Origin: CAWBVG01 sp963792175
Lineage (GTDB): Bacteria; Acidobacteriota; Vicinamibacteria; Vicinamibacterales; CAVVIG01
Length of the DNA stretch: 64,000 nucleotides
Direction of reading: 5' to 3'
Assembly: GCA_963792175.1 (NCBI GenBank)
Contig: CAWBVG010000012.1
Coordinates: forward strand, 128,840-192,839
Shown here: piece by piece, positions 1 through 12,141 of the stretch
Layout of the letters: each line of letters starts with the position of its first letter
Numbering within the stretch: the stretch's first letter is position 1
Translations under genes and position numbers: made by a program
The notes under the pieces: generated by a model
What the model saw: only the letters and a program-made list of their open reading frames with translations
Databases searched by the model: none
Told to the model about the DNA's origin: nothing

Positions 1-537
1 GAGGGTCGGCACACCGTCGAGGGTCAGCTCGCGACCGATGGCGGCAGGGTCGGCGCCGAATCGGCGCTGCCACAGACCGTGCCCGATCACCGCGACTCGC
101 CTCGCGCCCGCTACGTCGTCGTCGGCGAGGAACGCGCGGCCGGCGATGGGGCCGACACCGGCCACGTCGAAGATCGAGGACGAGCACGTCGCCGCCAGTA
201 CTTTTTCGGGATTGCCTCCCGTTCCCGTGATGGTGACATTCGGAGTCCAGTACGCGGCAAGTGTCACCGACGTCTGTGTCTGTTCCCGCAGATCGAAGTA
301 GTTGGGCGGCGACACCAATTGGCGCTGTCCCGTCTCGGCGTTGCGTTGCGACACGTCGAGCAGCTCCGACGCGTGCGGATAATCGAGTGGCCGCAGCAGC
401 ACGCCGTACACGAAACTGAAGATCGCGCTGTTGGCGCCCATGCCGAGGCCAAGGACTGCGAGTACTACGAGGGTGAACAGCGGCTCTTTCGCGTAACCAC
501 GAACGGCGACGCGAATGTCCTGCCAGAGGGAGCTCAT
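1..537 (-). CDS. ADOP-family ABC transporter permease, N-terminal part
   Basis: The reading frame runs off the left edge, so only about the first 179 residues are present. It opens MSSLWQDIRVAVRGYAKEP, followed by a hydrophobic first membrane segment (FTLVVLAVLGLGMGANSAIF) and the start of the periplasmic MacB_PCD-like domain (FGADPAAIGRELTLDG). This order is typical of Acidobacterial ADOP permeases, about 800 residues long, which are MacB-like inner-membrane proteins of unproven substrate. A complete family member lies at 47609-50062 and shares the GANSAIFS and LLxPLxYP signatures. It lies about 115 bases downstream of the propeller gene on the same strand. The substrate cannot be inferred. 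Confidence 0.85.
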   Translation of the reverse strand, partial: MSSLWQDIRVAVRGYAKEPLFTLVVLAVLGLGMGANSAIFSFVYGVLLRPLDYPHASELLDVSQRNAETGQRQLVSPPNYFDLREQTQTSVTLAAYWTPNVTITGTGGNPEKVLAATCSSSIFDVAGVGPIAGRAFLADDDVAGARRVAVIGHGLWQRRFGADPAAIGRELTLDGVPTL

Positions 538-651
538 TCGCCGGTGTCCAGCAATGGCTGTGCCCGCGGCAGCCTGGGAAATGGCAGGGAAGCGGCCGGA
601 CTTCCACGGCGAACACGCGCGTCGTGTCCGGCCGTGGGAATCCGGCGTTCG

Positions 652-1690
652 CTATTGCTTGTTTCCGAGGACAAGGATGGAGAACGAATCCGGGATCATC
701 GTCGCCGCGGCCCGCGCGGCCGCCGGCGGGCGGCGGTGCCGGCGGCGGGCCGTATTCCGCGGCAATCACGTAGATCTGATTCGTCTTCGAATCGAGAGTC
801 AGCGTCTTGCCGCCGACCTTGGTCTGCACCGTCTGGGCGACCTCGAAGCTCGTCGGACTCTTTTCCTTGATCACGGTCAGCGTGCCGTCGCCCTGCGAGC
901 TGAACGTCTCCATCGTCGCGGGATTGAAAACCGCGCCGTCCACCCCGGCGCCGATCGGCAGCGTCGTGAGGATCTTGCCCTGCGTTGTCATGATCACCAT
1001 CGTCGGCGTGTTCCGGCACCCGACGAAGAGGATCTGGTTCTTGACGTCGAACGCCAGGCCTGCCGGCACCCTCGCCTTCTCCGAGATGTCGTAATGCGCG
1101 GTCACCTGCAGCGCCTTGGTATCGACGACGGCGACGTTGTCCTTGTCTTCGATGTCGACGTAGATATGGCCGTTGCCATCGGTGACCGCTTGCTCCGGCG
1201 CGCCTCCGAGATCCAGCGTCCCGACGACCGATCCGTCCCTGGCGTCGATGATGGTCGCGTTCGGCGCGCTGTGGCTGAACACCCAGACGCGCTGGTTGAA
1301 CGGATCGAACAGGATGCCGTCCGGATTGCCCTGGACGTCGATCGTCTTGAGCACGGCGAGCGTCTTCGTGTCCCACATCGCGACCGGCTTGCTGCTGCTG
1401 AAGCCGTGGCCCGATTTCGGATCGACGGCGACGCCGCGCGCGTTGGTGTTGGGAATTTCGCCGGCCGGCTCGAGCGTGTCGAGGTTGAAGACGGTGACCC
1501 GTGCGCCCTGGCCGCTGCGGGGGATATAGAGTCGCCGCCCGACCGCATCGGCGAAGACGTAGTCGAATCCGCCGGTTCCTCCGACTTTCGCCGTCCTTAG
1601 AATCCTGTAAGGACCGCTCGAAGCGGGCTGCGCGAAGCTGACCGACGCCGATATCCCGATTGCCGCCAGCACGACAGAGATTCGTGTCAT
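652..1690 (-). CDS. Exported YncE/YVTN-type beta-propeller protein (one frameshift)
   Basis: The ATG at 1690 follows a good AGGAGAGG site and opens a signal peptide (MTRISVVLAAIGISASVSFA). The body has repeated propeller blades such as LYIPRSGQGARVTVFNLDT, NPDGILFDPFNQRVWVF and VDGAVFNPATMETFSSQGDG. The family is a periplasmic YVTN/YncE-like seven-blade propeller, often of unknown partner. The frame stays open for about 330 residues and then loses the expected family ending. The ending (SFSILVLGNKQ, stop at 652-654) lies one frame away, and the span of 1,039 bases is not a multiple of three, so one indel near 690-720 is likely. It probably shares a transcript with the permease gene downstream. 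Confidence 0.8.
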
Positions 1691-1782
1691 GGTCACCTCT
1701 CCTGATTCGCGCCATCCTACCGCCCTGCACATGAAGCCAGGGTAACAATGCGGAAGGCGCCGCTCGCGGCTATGATGGCGGC

Positions 1783-2139
1783 ATGGCCGACCGCGGCAAG
1801 GCGCGGCTCGTCTACTCCACGGGACTCGGGCGGATGTGCGCCGGCTGCGGCTGGCCCGAGGCGGACTGTCAGTGCAGCCGCACGGCCGCCACCGAGTCGG
1901 TTCCCACCCGCATCGTCGCGAAGCTCAGAATGGAAAAGAAGGGCCGCGGCGGGAAGACGGTCACGGTTGTCGACAACCTGCCGAACAATGCGGCGTTTCT
2001 GAAGGAACTCTGTCAGGATCTGAAACGCACCTGCGGAACCGGCGGCACGGTCGTGGATGGCGCCATCGAGCTTCAGGGGGATCTTCGCGATCGCGTGCGC
2101 GCGCGGCTGACGGCTCGAGGCATGACCGTCAAAGGTTGA
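1783..2139 (+). CDS. yciH: SUI1/YciH-family translation initiation factor-like protein
   Basis: An intact 118-residue protein, close to the usual length of the bacterial eIF1/SUI1 homologue YciH. An N-terminal Cys cluster (CAGCGWPEADCQC, about residues 20-32) is followed by the SUI1 fold: RMEKKGRGGKTVTVVDNL, then LKELCQDLKRTCGTGGTV, then IELQGDLRDRVRARL. These are the conserved basic loop and the GTGGTV turn of the family. YciH is thought to influence start-site fidelity on the 30S subunit, but its bacterial role is poorly defined. The next gene starts 5 bases after its stop, suggesting co-transcription. Confidence 0.9.
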   Translation: MADRGKARLVYSTGLGRMCAGCGWPEADCQCSRTAATESVPTRIVAKLRMEKKGRGGKTVTVVDNLPNNAAFLKELCQDLKRTCGTGGTVVDGAIELQGDLRDRVRARLTARGMTVKG

Positions 2140-2143
2140 TGTG

Positions 2144-3609
2144 ATGCGACTTCCGATCGTGATGCTGATCGTGATGGCGCAGGCGCCGTCCAGCCCCCCT
2201 CAATTCGAGCTGGTGCAGCCAGAGCTGTTCGCCGCCGCCGGGGGGCAGCCCAACGCCTGGGCGGACATCGATGGCGACGGCGATCTGGATCTGTTCGTTG
2301 GATTCCAGGAAGGGAAGCCCAATCGCTTGTATCGCAACGACGGCGGAAAATTCGTGGAGATCGCGGCGGCGGCGGGGATTGCCGACCTCCCCGACACACG
2401 CGCCGCGGCGTGGGGCGACTTCGACGGCGACGGCCACGTCGATCTGTACGTCGGCTTCACACGCCGCTCGGGAACGCGCAACCGACTCTATCGCAACGAT
2501 GGCGATGGCACCCACTTCACGGACGTCGCCGCGGCCCTCGGCGTCGATGCGATGGGCGAAACGCGCCAGGTGTCGTGGATCGACTACGACAACGACGGCG
2601 ACCTCGATCTGTTCGTCGCGTTCCGTGACGCGCCGAACATGCTGTTCCGCAACGACGGCGGTAAGTTCACCAGCGTCGGCAAGGAGCTCGGCATCGACGA
2701 TCCGCGCCGCACAGTTGGTGCGGTGTGGTTCGACTTCGACGAAGACGGAGATCTGGATCTGTTCGTGGCCAACCAGAACGGCGATGCCAACGGACTGTTT
2801 CGCAACGACGGCGTGCGGTTCGTGGACGTGGCGCGCCGAGCTCGGTGTCGACGCGCCGGGCCGGCCGGAGACTGCCGGCAGCAACGGTCCCAGCGTCGCC
2901 GACGTCGATGGCGACGGCCACCTGGATCTCTTCGTGGCGGGCTATGGCGGCAACTTCCTCTACCGCAACCTTGGTCGCGGACGGTTCGTCGAAGCGGCGG
3001 CCGAGTACGGCGTGCAGGGCGGAGACAAGGCGACGCCGTCGCGATGGGGAGACTACGACAACGACGGCCGTCCCGATCTCTACGTCTCGTCGTATGTCGA
3101 TCAGCCGATCAAGGAGCGCGACTTTCTGTTTCATCGTGAAAGCGGCGGCCGGTTCGTGGATGTGCTGCCGACACTGAAGCTGCCGAAGGGCGCCACGCAC
3201 GGCGTCCAGTGGGTGGATTTCGACAACGACGGCGATCTCGATCTGTCGCTCACCAACAACAACCCGACTGGCGCGCATCCGCTGTACAGGAATCTGCTCG
3301 ACCCGGCACGCGCGAGGCAGTCGGTCGAAGTCCGGGTCGTGGACGATCGAGGCCGGGATACGCGGGCTGGGTCAGAGGTGCGCGTCTATGCCGCTGGCAC
3401 GCGGCGGCTGCTCGGCGCCGGTCTCGTCGATACCGGCAGCGGCTACTGCTCGCAGAACGTGATGCCCGTGCACATCGGCCTGGGATCCGTCGACGCGTGT
3501 GGACATCGAAGTGACGTCGATGTCGAAGATGCGCCGCGTCGTGACGCGGCAGGCGGGCGTTACACCGGGTCGGGGCGTGTTGACGGTTCGTACGCCGGCA
3601 TTCCGTTAG
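2144..3609 (+). CDS. CRTAC1-like FG-GAP/VCBS repeat protein, exported (two frameshifts)
   Basis: The protein starts with a short signal peptide (MRLPIVMLIVMAQAPSS) and carries at least six FG-GAP/VCBS repeats built on D-x-D-x-D-G calcium loops (DIDGDGDLDLF, DFDGDGHVDLY, DYDNDGDLDLF, DFDEDGDLDLF, DVDGDGHLDLF, DYDNDGRPDLY). A C-terminal UnbV/ASPIC-like part follows (VEVRVVDDRGRDTRAGSEVRVYAAG). The frame breaks near 2835, after FVDVA, and again near 3495. The last stretch (VDIEVTSMSKMRRVVTRQAG) ends at 3607-3609 in the third frame. The family is extracellular and propeller-like with no defined reaction. It lies 5 bases after the SUI1 gene. Confidence 0.82.
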
Positions 3610-3703
3610 AATGCCGGTCGGCCGCCGCGCTGTTTCCAGAGTCTGAGTCTCGCGCTTTCTCGTTGGTTGCCGTGGGGCTTTGCCACTACGATCGCCTCAC
3701 CTA

Positions 3704-6439
3704 ATGCCCCTGTCTGCTGGCACCCGCCTCGGCCCGTACGAGATCCTCTCTGCCCTTGGCGCCGGCGGGATGGGCGAGGTGTACAGAGCGCGCGACACGC
3801 GCCTCAAACGCGAGGTGGCGTTCAAGGTCCTCCCTGACACGTTCTCGCACGACCCTGGTCGCGTCGCTCGGTTTCAGCGCGAAGCGGAGCTCCTCGCGAC
3901 ACTCAATCACCCAAACATCGCTGCGGTGTACGGCGTGGAGCTGGGCGACCCTTCGAAGGCTCCGAGCAGGTGACGCTGACCGGCATCGTCATGGAGCTGG
4001 TCGAGGGCGAGCACACTCGCCGACCTGATCGCCCGCGGCCCGATCGCCGTCGACCGACGCGCTTACCACTCGCGCGGCAGATCGCGGAGGCGCTCGAAGC
4101 TGCGCACGAGCAGGGGATCATCCATCGCGATCTCAAGCCGGCGAACATCAAAGTGCGCGAGGACGGTACGGTGAAGGTGCTCGACTTCGGGTTGGCGAAG
4201 GCGACGGACGCCGCAAGTGGTCCGCCCTTCGACCTCATGAACTCGCCGACGATCACATCACCCGCAATGATGACCGGTGTCGGCGTCATCATCGGCACCG
4301 CGGCGTATATGAGCCCGAGCAGGCCAAGGGCCGGCCTGCCGACAAGCGCAGCGACATCTGGGCGTTCGGCTGCGTGCTCTACGAGATGCTCACCGGCACG
4401 CGCGCGTTCAAGGGCGAGGACGTTACGGATGTGCTCGCGCGGATCCTGGAACGGGATCCGGACTTCGACGCGCTCCCGCATGCCACCCCGCCGGCCATCC
4501 GGCGATTGTTGCGCCGGAGCCTCGAGAAGGACCGGAAGCGTCGCCTGCCGGATATCGGCGTCGCGACGCTGGAGATCGACGAGGCGTTGACGACGCCTGC
4601 GGAACAGGTTGTTGCGCCGGCGGCCCAGGCGCGGCGTGTCGACTGGCGCGTCGGGATTGGTGGGGCCGTACTGGCTCTCGCCGTGGCTGCGACGGCCGCG
4701 ACGCTCTACGTTCGCCGTTCGGTGTCCGAACCCGTCGTGACGCGGCTCGAGATCAGCACGCCGGGAGCGGGCCTCCCATTCCAGTTTGCCCTGTCACCTG
4801 ACGGCCGACGGTTGGCCTATATAACGGGCGCGCAACAACAGCTGGCCGTGCGGTCGCTCGATCAGGTCGGGGTCCAGATCCTCGCCGGGGACCGAGGGCG
4901 CGTTCTCTCCGTTCTGGGCGCCGGACAGCCGGACCATTGGGTTTACGACTAACGGCAAGCTCAAGCGGGTCGATCTCTCCGGCGGCGCGCCGCAAGTGAT
5001 CGTAGAGGCAGGTGGTGTCCGCGCTGGGACGTGGAACGGCGAGGGCGTCATCGTGTTTGCCAGCACCGGCAGCGGACTCATGCGCGTGTCAGCCACTGGT
5101 GGGACACCGGTGGAGGTCACGCACCTGGCACCTGGCCAGCCCAGTCACCGGTGGCCGCAGTTCTTACCCGATGGCCGGCACGTCCTCTTTCTGGTCGTCG
5201 GGCGGCGGACCGGCGCCAAGCCACGGGATCTACGTGGCCTCGCTCGATGGCGGCGAGCCGAGGCGGGTCGTGGCGGCGGAACAAAACGCGATGTACGCCC
5301 CGCCCGGCTATCTGTTGCGCGTCTCCCAAGGCGTACTCGTCGCGCAGCGGTTTGACGCCGCGCGGGCCACCGTGACGGGCGACCCATTGCCGCTCGCCCA
5401 AGCGGTCGGCCAAAACGACGGGCAGGGTCTCAGCGCCTTTTCTGTGTCGGCGGCGGGCATCCTGGCGCACCGGTCGGGGGCAGCGGCCGGAACCAGGCGC
5501 CAACTGACCTGGTTCGATCGGGCCGGCAAAGTGTTGGGGACGGTCGGCCAGCCGGACGACAACAATCCGACCAGCCCGGCACTCGCGCCGGATGAACGTC
5601 GCGTCGCGAACAGCCGGACCGTGCAGGGGAACCCCGATATCTGGTTGATCGAGGTAGGCCGTGACGTCACCACCCGGTTCACCTTCGATCCGGCCGCCGA
5701 GTTTTCGCCGATCTGGTCGCCGGACGGAAGCCGCGTGGTGTTTCGTTCGACTCGAAACGGCGCGTCCGACCTGTTCGTCAAGCCGGCGAATGGCGCCGCC
5801 GACGAGCAGCCGCTGCTCGTCTCGCCCCAGGCCAAGACCCCGCTCGACTGGTCGCGCGATGGCCGCTTTCTGTTGTATGCCAATCAGGACCCCAAGACGC
5901 AGTCAGATCTCTGGGTGTTACCAATGGCCCCATCCACCGGGGCGGGCGACGCGCGCAAGCCGTTTCCCATCGTGCAAACGAGCTTCGACGAAACACAAGG
6001 ACAGTTTTCTCCCGACGGCCGCTGGCTCGCCTATACGTCGAACGAATCAGGCAGTGACGAAGTCTTTGTCCGGCCCTTCCCCGAGTCCGGCGGCGGCCAT
6101 TGGCAGGTGTCGGCGGGCGGCGGCAGTCAGCCGCGCTGGCGGTCGGACGGGAAGGAACTGTTCTACGTGGCGTCGAATGCTCGGTTGATGGCCGTGCCGA
6201 TTCGCGCCACGCCAGATGGCCGCGCGGTGGACGTGGGCACGGCCATGGCGCTGTTCCCGACCCGGCTGGCCAGCGGCGCAGGTATCACCCTGACGGGCTC
6301 GCCATCCCGAGCGTTGTACGCCGTGACTCGCGACGGTCGATTTCTGATGAATGTCAACGCCGACGCTGGTGCCGTCGACGTCGCGCCACTCACGGTCGTC
6401 CTGAATTGGCAATCCGCGCTTGGCGCGCGCGAAAGGTGA
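3704..6439 (+). CDS. Membrane Ser/Thr protein kinase with C-terminal TolB/WD40-like propeller (several frameshifts)
   Basis: The N-terminus has the kinase P-loop (LGAGGMGEVYRARD), the Lys strand (REVAFKVLP), the catalytic loop (IIHRDLKPANIKV) and the DFG motif (VLDFGLAKA), then MSPEQAKG and DIWAFGCVLYEMLTG across frames. A single TM segment (GGAVLALAVAATAATLYV) near 4660-4720 is followed by TolB-like blades (FSPIWSPDGSRVVFRS, GQFSPDGRWLAYTSN). This PknB-plus-propeller layout is a common Acidobacterial membrane kinase of about 900 residues. The span is 912 codons, but the frame breaks near 3955, 4015, 4057, 4318, 4885 and 5220. Most breaks look like one inserted or lost C or G. The substrate is unknown. 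Confidence 0.85.
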
Positions 6440-6482
6440 TGAACATCGGCCCGGTTGTTCGGCCCTGAAACGCGCACGCGCT

Positions 6483-7470
6483 CTAAGGCCCGCGCCAGGT
6501 GAGCCCCGTCACGGACAGCAGCTCCGCGAAATCGCGCGGCAACGGCGCTTCGACGATGACCCGACCGCGCTGTTTCGGGGTGGATGAACGACACGCGCCG
6601 CGCGTGAAGCGCCTGCCGCGGAAAAGCCCGCAACGCCTCGGCGAGCGCGACGTCGGCCACCTTCGACCACTCCGCTTCACCATACGCCGGGATCCCCGAC
6701 GATCGGCCAACCGCGCGCCGCCAGATGGACGCGGATCTGATGCCGTCGGCCGGTCACGAGACGGCAACGGAGCAGCGATAGCCCGACCCGCGGCGCCGCG
6801 ACGTGTGCGACGCGCTCGAACCGCGTCAGGCTGGCCGCGCCGGCGGTGGTCGAGGCGACGATGCGCCGCCGATCGTTCCGATCGTGGCCCAGGCGAAGAT
6901 CGATCGTGCCGCGGCGCGCCTTCACGTGTCCGTAGACGACGGCCAGGTAATCCTTCTCGCATGCGTCGAGGCCGGCGTCGACGACAGCGCGCGCTGCAGC
7001 TTCGCGTGCGCCTGCGCGCTTCGCGCGACGATGACCACGCCTGACGTGAGCTTGTCGAGCCGCCCGACAATCGACGGACGCTGTCCCGCCGGCCAGCTGC
7101 GCGCGCGTCCCAGCAGCGCGTTCATCAGCGTGCCGGCCGAATGCGTGAACGCCGGGTGCACGACGACACCGGCGCGCTTATTCACGGCGAGCAGACAGTC
7201 GTCTTCGTAGAGCACGTCGAGCGCGATGTCCTCGGCCGCCATCGCCGTTCGCGGCGGCGGCTCGGATAATTGAACCGCGATGCGATCCCCGAACGCCGCC
7301 CGGGCGGCCACGCGGCGGACGGTCGAGCCGTTGACCGTGACCAGACCGTTTGCGATCCAGGTCTGCACCCGCGTCCGCGTGGCGTCGTCGACATCGGCGA
7401 GGTGTCGCCGCAGGACGAGATCGAGACGGCGGCCCGCGTCACCGCGATCGGCGTTGACGAGACGGTTCAT
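6483..7470 (-). CDS. RluA/RluD-family RNA pseudouridine synthase (frameshifted)
   Basis: The intact N-terminal half (7470 down to about 6960) holds an S4 RNA-binding domain (RVQTWIANGLVTVNG) and then the synthase core (LDVLYEDDCLLAVNKRAGVVVHP). The catalytic motif GRLDKLTSG contains the invariant Asp. The rest of the core continues in other frames: RRGTIDLRLG, the binding strand RLVTGRRHQIRVHLAARG, then GRVIVEAPLPRDFAELL up to the stop at 6483-6485. Breaks fall near 6960 and 6690. The family isomerises uridine to pseudouridine in 23S rRNA or tRNA. The first motif residue is G rather than H (HRLD), as in many RluD-like proteins. The exact target cannot be assigned. Confidence 0.85.
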
Positions 7471-7482
7471 GTGTGGAAACAG

Positions 7483-7548
7483 AACCGCAGAGCACGCAAA
7501 GATCGCAGAGAAAAATATTTGCTCCGCGCCTCTGCGTCCTCTGCGGTT
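7483..7548. repeat. Intergenic inverted repeat of the ACCGCAGAG type
   Basis: AACCGCAGAG at 7483-7492 pairs perfectly with CTCTGCGGTT at 7539-7548. Inside are further CGCAGAG and CTCTGCG copies (7504-7510 and 7530-7536). It fills the gap between the exported-protein gene and the RluA-family gene, both on the minus strand. A related half-copy lies at 13174-13200. Confidence 0.7.
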
Positions 7549-7561
7549 AGATGTGGAAATT

Positions 7562-8203
7562 CTACTCTGCCGACCGGCGCGGGCGATGGCCCAGCCGCGT
7601 CCGGATATCGGGCCAGAATTCGTCCCACAGGTTCCCGGCCAGGCGGCCGAGCAGGCCGTTCGCGCTGCGGAGCGCCGTCTGTCCAGGCGTCGTCATGCTC
7701 GGCGGCAGCCAGGCGTTCTCGATGACGTTGTTGAACACGTTGCCGGCAAATCTTCCCCACGCCGGCTTGAGCTGACCGTCGGCACGCGGCGCGAGCACGA
7801 CGGTCTTCATCGCGTGCGCCGCTCTCGACCGGACGCTGCCGCGCGGCGCGCGGATGTATCGGGGATCTTCTCCCCACAGCGCGCCGAGTCCGGCTTCGAT
7901 GGTGTTGGAAATTGCGACATCAGCCTCGCGTTCGAGATACCGCTCGCGGAAGCCGAACGCCGATTGCGACCACTCGTCCGGGATGCGCCAGCTCGTCTGC
8001 CATGTGGACGCGATGACCCCGACGGCGAGGCTGCGCGGGCCGAGCATGCCTTCGACGATCCAGTTGATGCGCTCGACGCCGTTGATGGGTGCCGGCGCCT
8101 TTTCGGCGTCGGCCGTTGGAATGCGGAGGATTTGCGCGTCGACGGACCATGCACCAGCCCATAAGGAACCCGCAAAGCCAAGGATCGCGATTGCTCGGCG
8201 CAT
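7562..8203 (-). CDS. Exported protein of unknown function
   Basis: An intact ORF of 213 residues from the ATG at 8203, chosen because it opens directly into a signal peptide (MRRAIAILGFAGSLWAGAWS, cleavage likely after VDA). Earlier in-frame codons would add an implausible leader. The mature part has a conserved-looking segment (NTIEAGLGALWGEDPRY) followed by basic and amphipathic stretches (FAGNVFNNVIENAWLPPS, LLGRLAGNLWDEFWPDI). I recall WGEDPRY-type segments from exported Acidobacterial proteins without known function. No catalytic motif or later TM helix is seen. It is divergent from prfC, with 44 bases between the starts. Confidence 0.75.
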   Translation of the reverse strand: MRRAIAILGFAGSLWAGAWSVDAQILRIPTADAEKAPAPINGVERINWIVEGMLGPRSLAVGVIASTWQTSWRIPDEWSQSAFGFRERYLEREADVAISNTIEAGLGALWGEDPRYIRAPRGSVRSRAAHAMKTVVLAPRADGQLKPAWGRFAGNVFNNVIENAWLPPSMTTPGQTALRSANGLLGRLAGNLWDEFWPDIRTRLGHRPRRSAE

Positions 8204-8247
8204 CGCCAGGTTCCTAGCAATTTGGGGACCGCCCGTACAATGAAGAC

Positions 8248-9883
<1,636 letters not shown>

Positions 9884-9968
9884 GGCGGCTCATCTGTAGC
9901 GTCCGCGAGCGCGAGCCCCTGAACGTCGCAGATTTTGCCCACAGCTCGAGCCGTCAAGATCGCAGGCC

Positions 9969-10029
9969 GGGGTCAGACACCACTCTGACCCCACTCTGAC
10001 CCCCTCGGGGTCAGACCCGGTCTGACCCC
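9969..10029. repeat. Tandem and inverted GGGGTCAGAC / TCTGACCCC repeats
   Basis: Between prfC and the convergent PRC-barrel gene the core GGGGTCAGAC occurs twice (9969 and about 10007). The complement TCTGACCCC occurs three times (about 9984, 9995 and 10021). Together they form several possible hairpins. The same core recurs at 46506-46530. This resembles REP-like intergenic elements. No transposase is seen in the window. Confidence 0.75.
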
Positions 10030-10332
10030 TCACATGATCCAGACCGCGGGCAGCGTCTCGATCGTTTCGATGTCCGCGCTATCGACCGACGGCCCGCGCT
10101 TGATCTCGTCGCGCGTCAGCCTGACGCGAATCTTCCGGTTCGGCGAGTCGATGGCGTCCACCACCTCGCGCGAGATGAGCACGGATCGACCGCCGATCCA
10201 GTTGCTGGTATCGACCACCAGGTAGCGAACGCTCCAGTCGCGCTCGTCCACGAGGAATTCGTCGACGTGGCCGATCTCGCCGTCCGCCGCCAGAATGTGA
10301 AAGCCGCGAATCTTGTCGATCTTGTGAAGCAC
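10030..10332 (-). CDS. PRC-barrel domain protein
   Basis: A 100-residue protein read from a GTG at 10332. The start is chosen because GGAGG lies 5 bases upstream and the homologous region begins directly (LHKIDKIRGFHILAADGEIG). The PRC-barrel fold is visible: GEIGHVDEFLVDERDWSVRYLVVDT, then WIGGRSVLISREVV, then IRVRLTRDEIKRGP. PRC-barrel proteins occur in RNA maturation and photosynthetic complexes, and as stand-alone stress-related proteins of unclear role. The gene starts 13 bases after the PAP2 phosphatase stop, so the two are probably co-transcribed. A second PRC-like protein is at 29876-30211. Confidence 0.85.
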   Translation of the reverse strand: MLHKIDKIRGFHILAADGEIGHVDEFLVDERDWSVRYLVVDTSNWIGGRSVLISREVVDAIDSPNRKIRVRLTRDEIKRGPSVDSADIETIETLPAVWIM

Positions 10333-10345
10333 AGGTGCCTCCAGG

Positions 10346-11080
10346 TCAGGCCGTCTTGGTTTTCTCGTCCACGATGCCGGCGGTGGCCTCGAATCGCGCT
10401 TCCACCAGCCAGCAGATTGATGCCCACGCGAAGCCGATGATCCAGCCGCCGATGACATCCGTCGGGTAGTGAACGCCCAGGTAGACCCGGCTCACCCCCA
10501 CCACGACGGTGAGCAGAACAGCGATGCCCAGGCAGTACACCTTCGTCACACGGTCTTCGGCGACGCGCATCAGGATCGCGCCGAGCGTCAGGTAGACGAT
10601 GGCCGATTCCATCGCGTGACCGCTCGGGAAGCTGGTGGAGAAGACGTCGCGCAGGTGGGGAACGATCGTCGGTCGCGGCCGGTTGAAGGCGTGCTTCAGG
10701 GCGCTGTTCACGAACTCGCCGCTGAGCCAGGTCGCCACGACGAAGAGCGCGGTCCGATAGCGCGTCTGCAGCAGCAGAAAGCCGATGACCGCGAGCACGA
10801 CGAGCGTCAGGACAGTCGGACCACCGAGCGCCGTGAGGTCGACAAGCGAGCCCTCGAGCCACGGCGGCCCGATCAGCTTCGACGGATCGTGCGGGTCTCT
10901 CAGCGACTGCAGGATTTTCGTGTCGAACGCCTGCGTGTCGCCTTCGATCACCCCACTCGCGAGCGTCAGGAAGACCAGCAGGAGGACGCAGGCGCCCAGA
11001 CCGACGAACAACCAGGTGAGCTCGTGGCGCTTCAGGTTTCCGAGCCCGAACCGCGAGGGCGACCACCTGTGCTGACTCAT
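10346..11080 (-). CDS. PAP2-family membrane phosphatase
   Basis: An intact 244-residue protein. The ATG at 11080 is preferred over an in-frame TTG at 11098. It has five or six TM helices and the three phosphatase motifs: KHAFNRPRP (C1), PSGH (C2) and SRVYLGVHYPTDV (C3). PAP2 enzymes dephosphorylate phosphatidic acid, undecaprenyl pyrophosphate or related lipids at the periplasmic face of the inner membrane. All catalytic residues are present. It is upstream of the PRC-barrel gene and divergent from the SGNH hydrolase, with only 23 bases between the starts. Confidence 0.9.
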   Translation of the reverse strand: MSQHRWSPSRFGLGNLKRHELTWLFVGLGACVLLLVFLTLASGVIEGDTQAFDTKILQSLRDPHDPSKLIGPPWLEGSLVDLTALGGPTVLTLVVLAVIGFLLLQTRYRTALFVVATWLSGEFVNSALKHAFNRPRPTIVPHLRDVFSTSFPSGHAMESAIVYLTLGAILMRVAEDRVTKVYCLGIAVLLTVVVGVSRVYLGVHYPTDVIGGWIIGFAWASICWLVEARFEATAGIVDEKTKTA

Positions 11081-11103
11081 ACCTGAGGCTAATATCAAGC
11101 ACG

Positions 11104-12130
11104 GTGCCAGTGACGCTCGAACCTCGACTGTGGCCGTTCTGGACGACCTCGACGATGTACGACGAATCTCTTTTCTTCATCGGCGCGAAAGGCGAGTCGT
11201 CGACGGCGTCCCTGCTCTTCGCCCCGGAACGCGTGCTGTCGCTGCACGACGCCGGGCGCGAGACGACGTTCGAGGAAGGCCGGGACTTCGAGGTGAGGCG
11301 GGTTGAACGGACCGTGGTGCGGCTCCCCGGCTCGAGGATGCCGTGCACCGCACCTGAAGACGTGGCGTCATTGGTCTGCGCGGACGATGACGCCTTTCAC
11401 CGGCGCCAGGTCGAGGTCAGCTACACGCACGCCGGCGAATGGGACGGTCCGACCCCCTGGTGCGCGGACGAGGCGGTCCCCGGCACGATTCGAAGACTTC
11501 GAGCCGCCGAACCGGTGCGCGTGGCGCTGACCGGCGACAGCATTTCAGAGGGGTACAACGCCTCGGGCTTCATCGGCGTGCCGCCGTATCAGGCCGCGCT
11601 ATGGCGCGCTGGTCGCGGCCGGTCTCGAACAGGCGTACGGATCGCCAATCGAGCTCCACAACTTCGCGGTAGCGGGTTGGACGTCGGACCACGGTCTCGC
11701 CGACGTCGAACGCGTCGCGTCGGTGAATCCGCAACTGGTCATCGTCGCCTACGGGATGAACGACGCCAGTTATGCCGCGCCGGCGGAGCTCGCCGGCAAC
11801 GTCGGTGCCCTGATGGATCAGGTCCGGAGGACGTCGCCGGATGCGGAATTCGTGATCGTGTCGCCGATGCTGCCGAATCCGGAGGCAGACCCTCGCGTCA
11901 TGCCGCGCTTCCCGGCCTATCGCGACGCCCTCGCGCGGCTCAGCGGCCGCGGCGCCGTCCTGGCCGACGTCACGACGTTGTGGACGCACCTCCTGGCGCG
12001 CAAGAGCTATTACGATGTCACCGGCAACGGCCTGAATCATCCCAATGACTTCGGCCATCGGCTGTACGCCCAGGTGGTTCTCGCGCAGCTCGTCGACCGC
12101 GATCGGTTGACAGCGGCGGCCGCAAGGTAG
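11104..12130 (+). CDS. SGNH/GDSL-type hydrolase (one frameshift)
   Basis: An N-terminal beta-sandwich-like region of about 130 residues leads into the SGNH domain. Block I holds the nucleophile (VRVALTGDSISEGYNASG), block III the Asn (VIVAYGMNDASY), and block V the Asp/His pair (GLNHPNDFGHRLYAQ). The frame shifts near 11600, where YQAALW continues as ALVAAGLEQAYGSPIELHNF, and the span is one base over a multiple of three. The family hydrolyses esters, often acetyl groups on carbohydrates. No signal peptide is evident from the GTG at 11104, so the true start could differ. Confidence 0.82.
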
Positions 12131-12141
12131 ACGCTCTCAGC

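Noticed and set aside
79..1600. Long plus-strand open frames over the permease and propeller genes
   Set aside because: Arg/Ala-rich, low-complexity products typical of shadows in GC-rich DNA; the minus-strand frames carry the real families.
3704..6439. Programmed frameshifting in the kinase gene
   Set aside because: Breaks are numerous, lack slippery sites, and the same kind of break occurs in unrelated genes all over the window.
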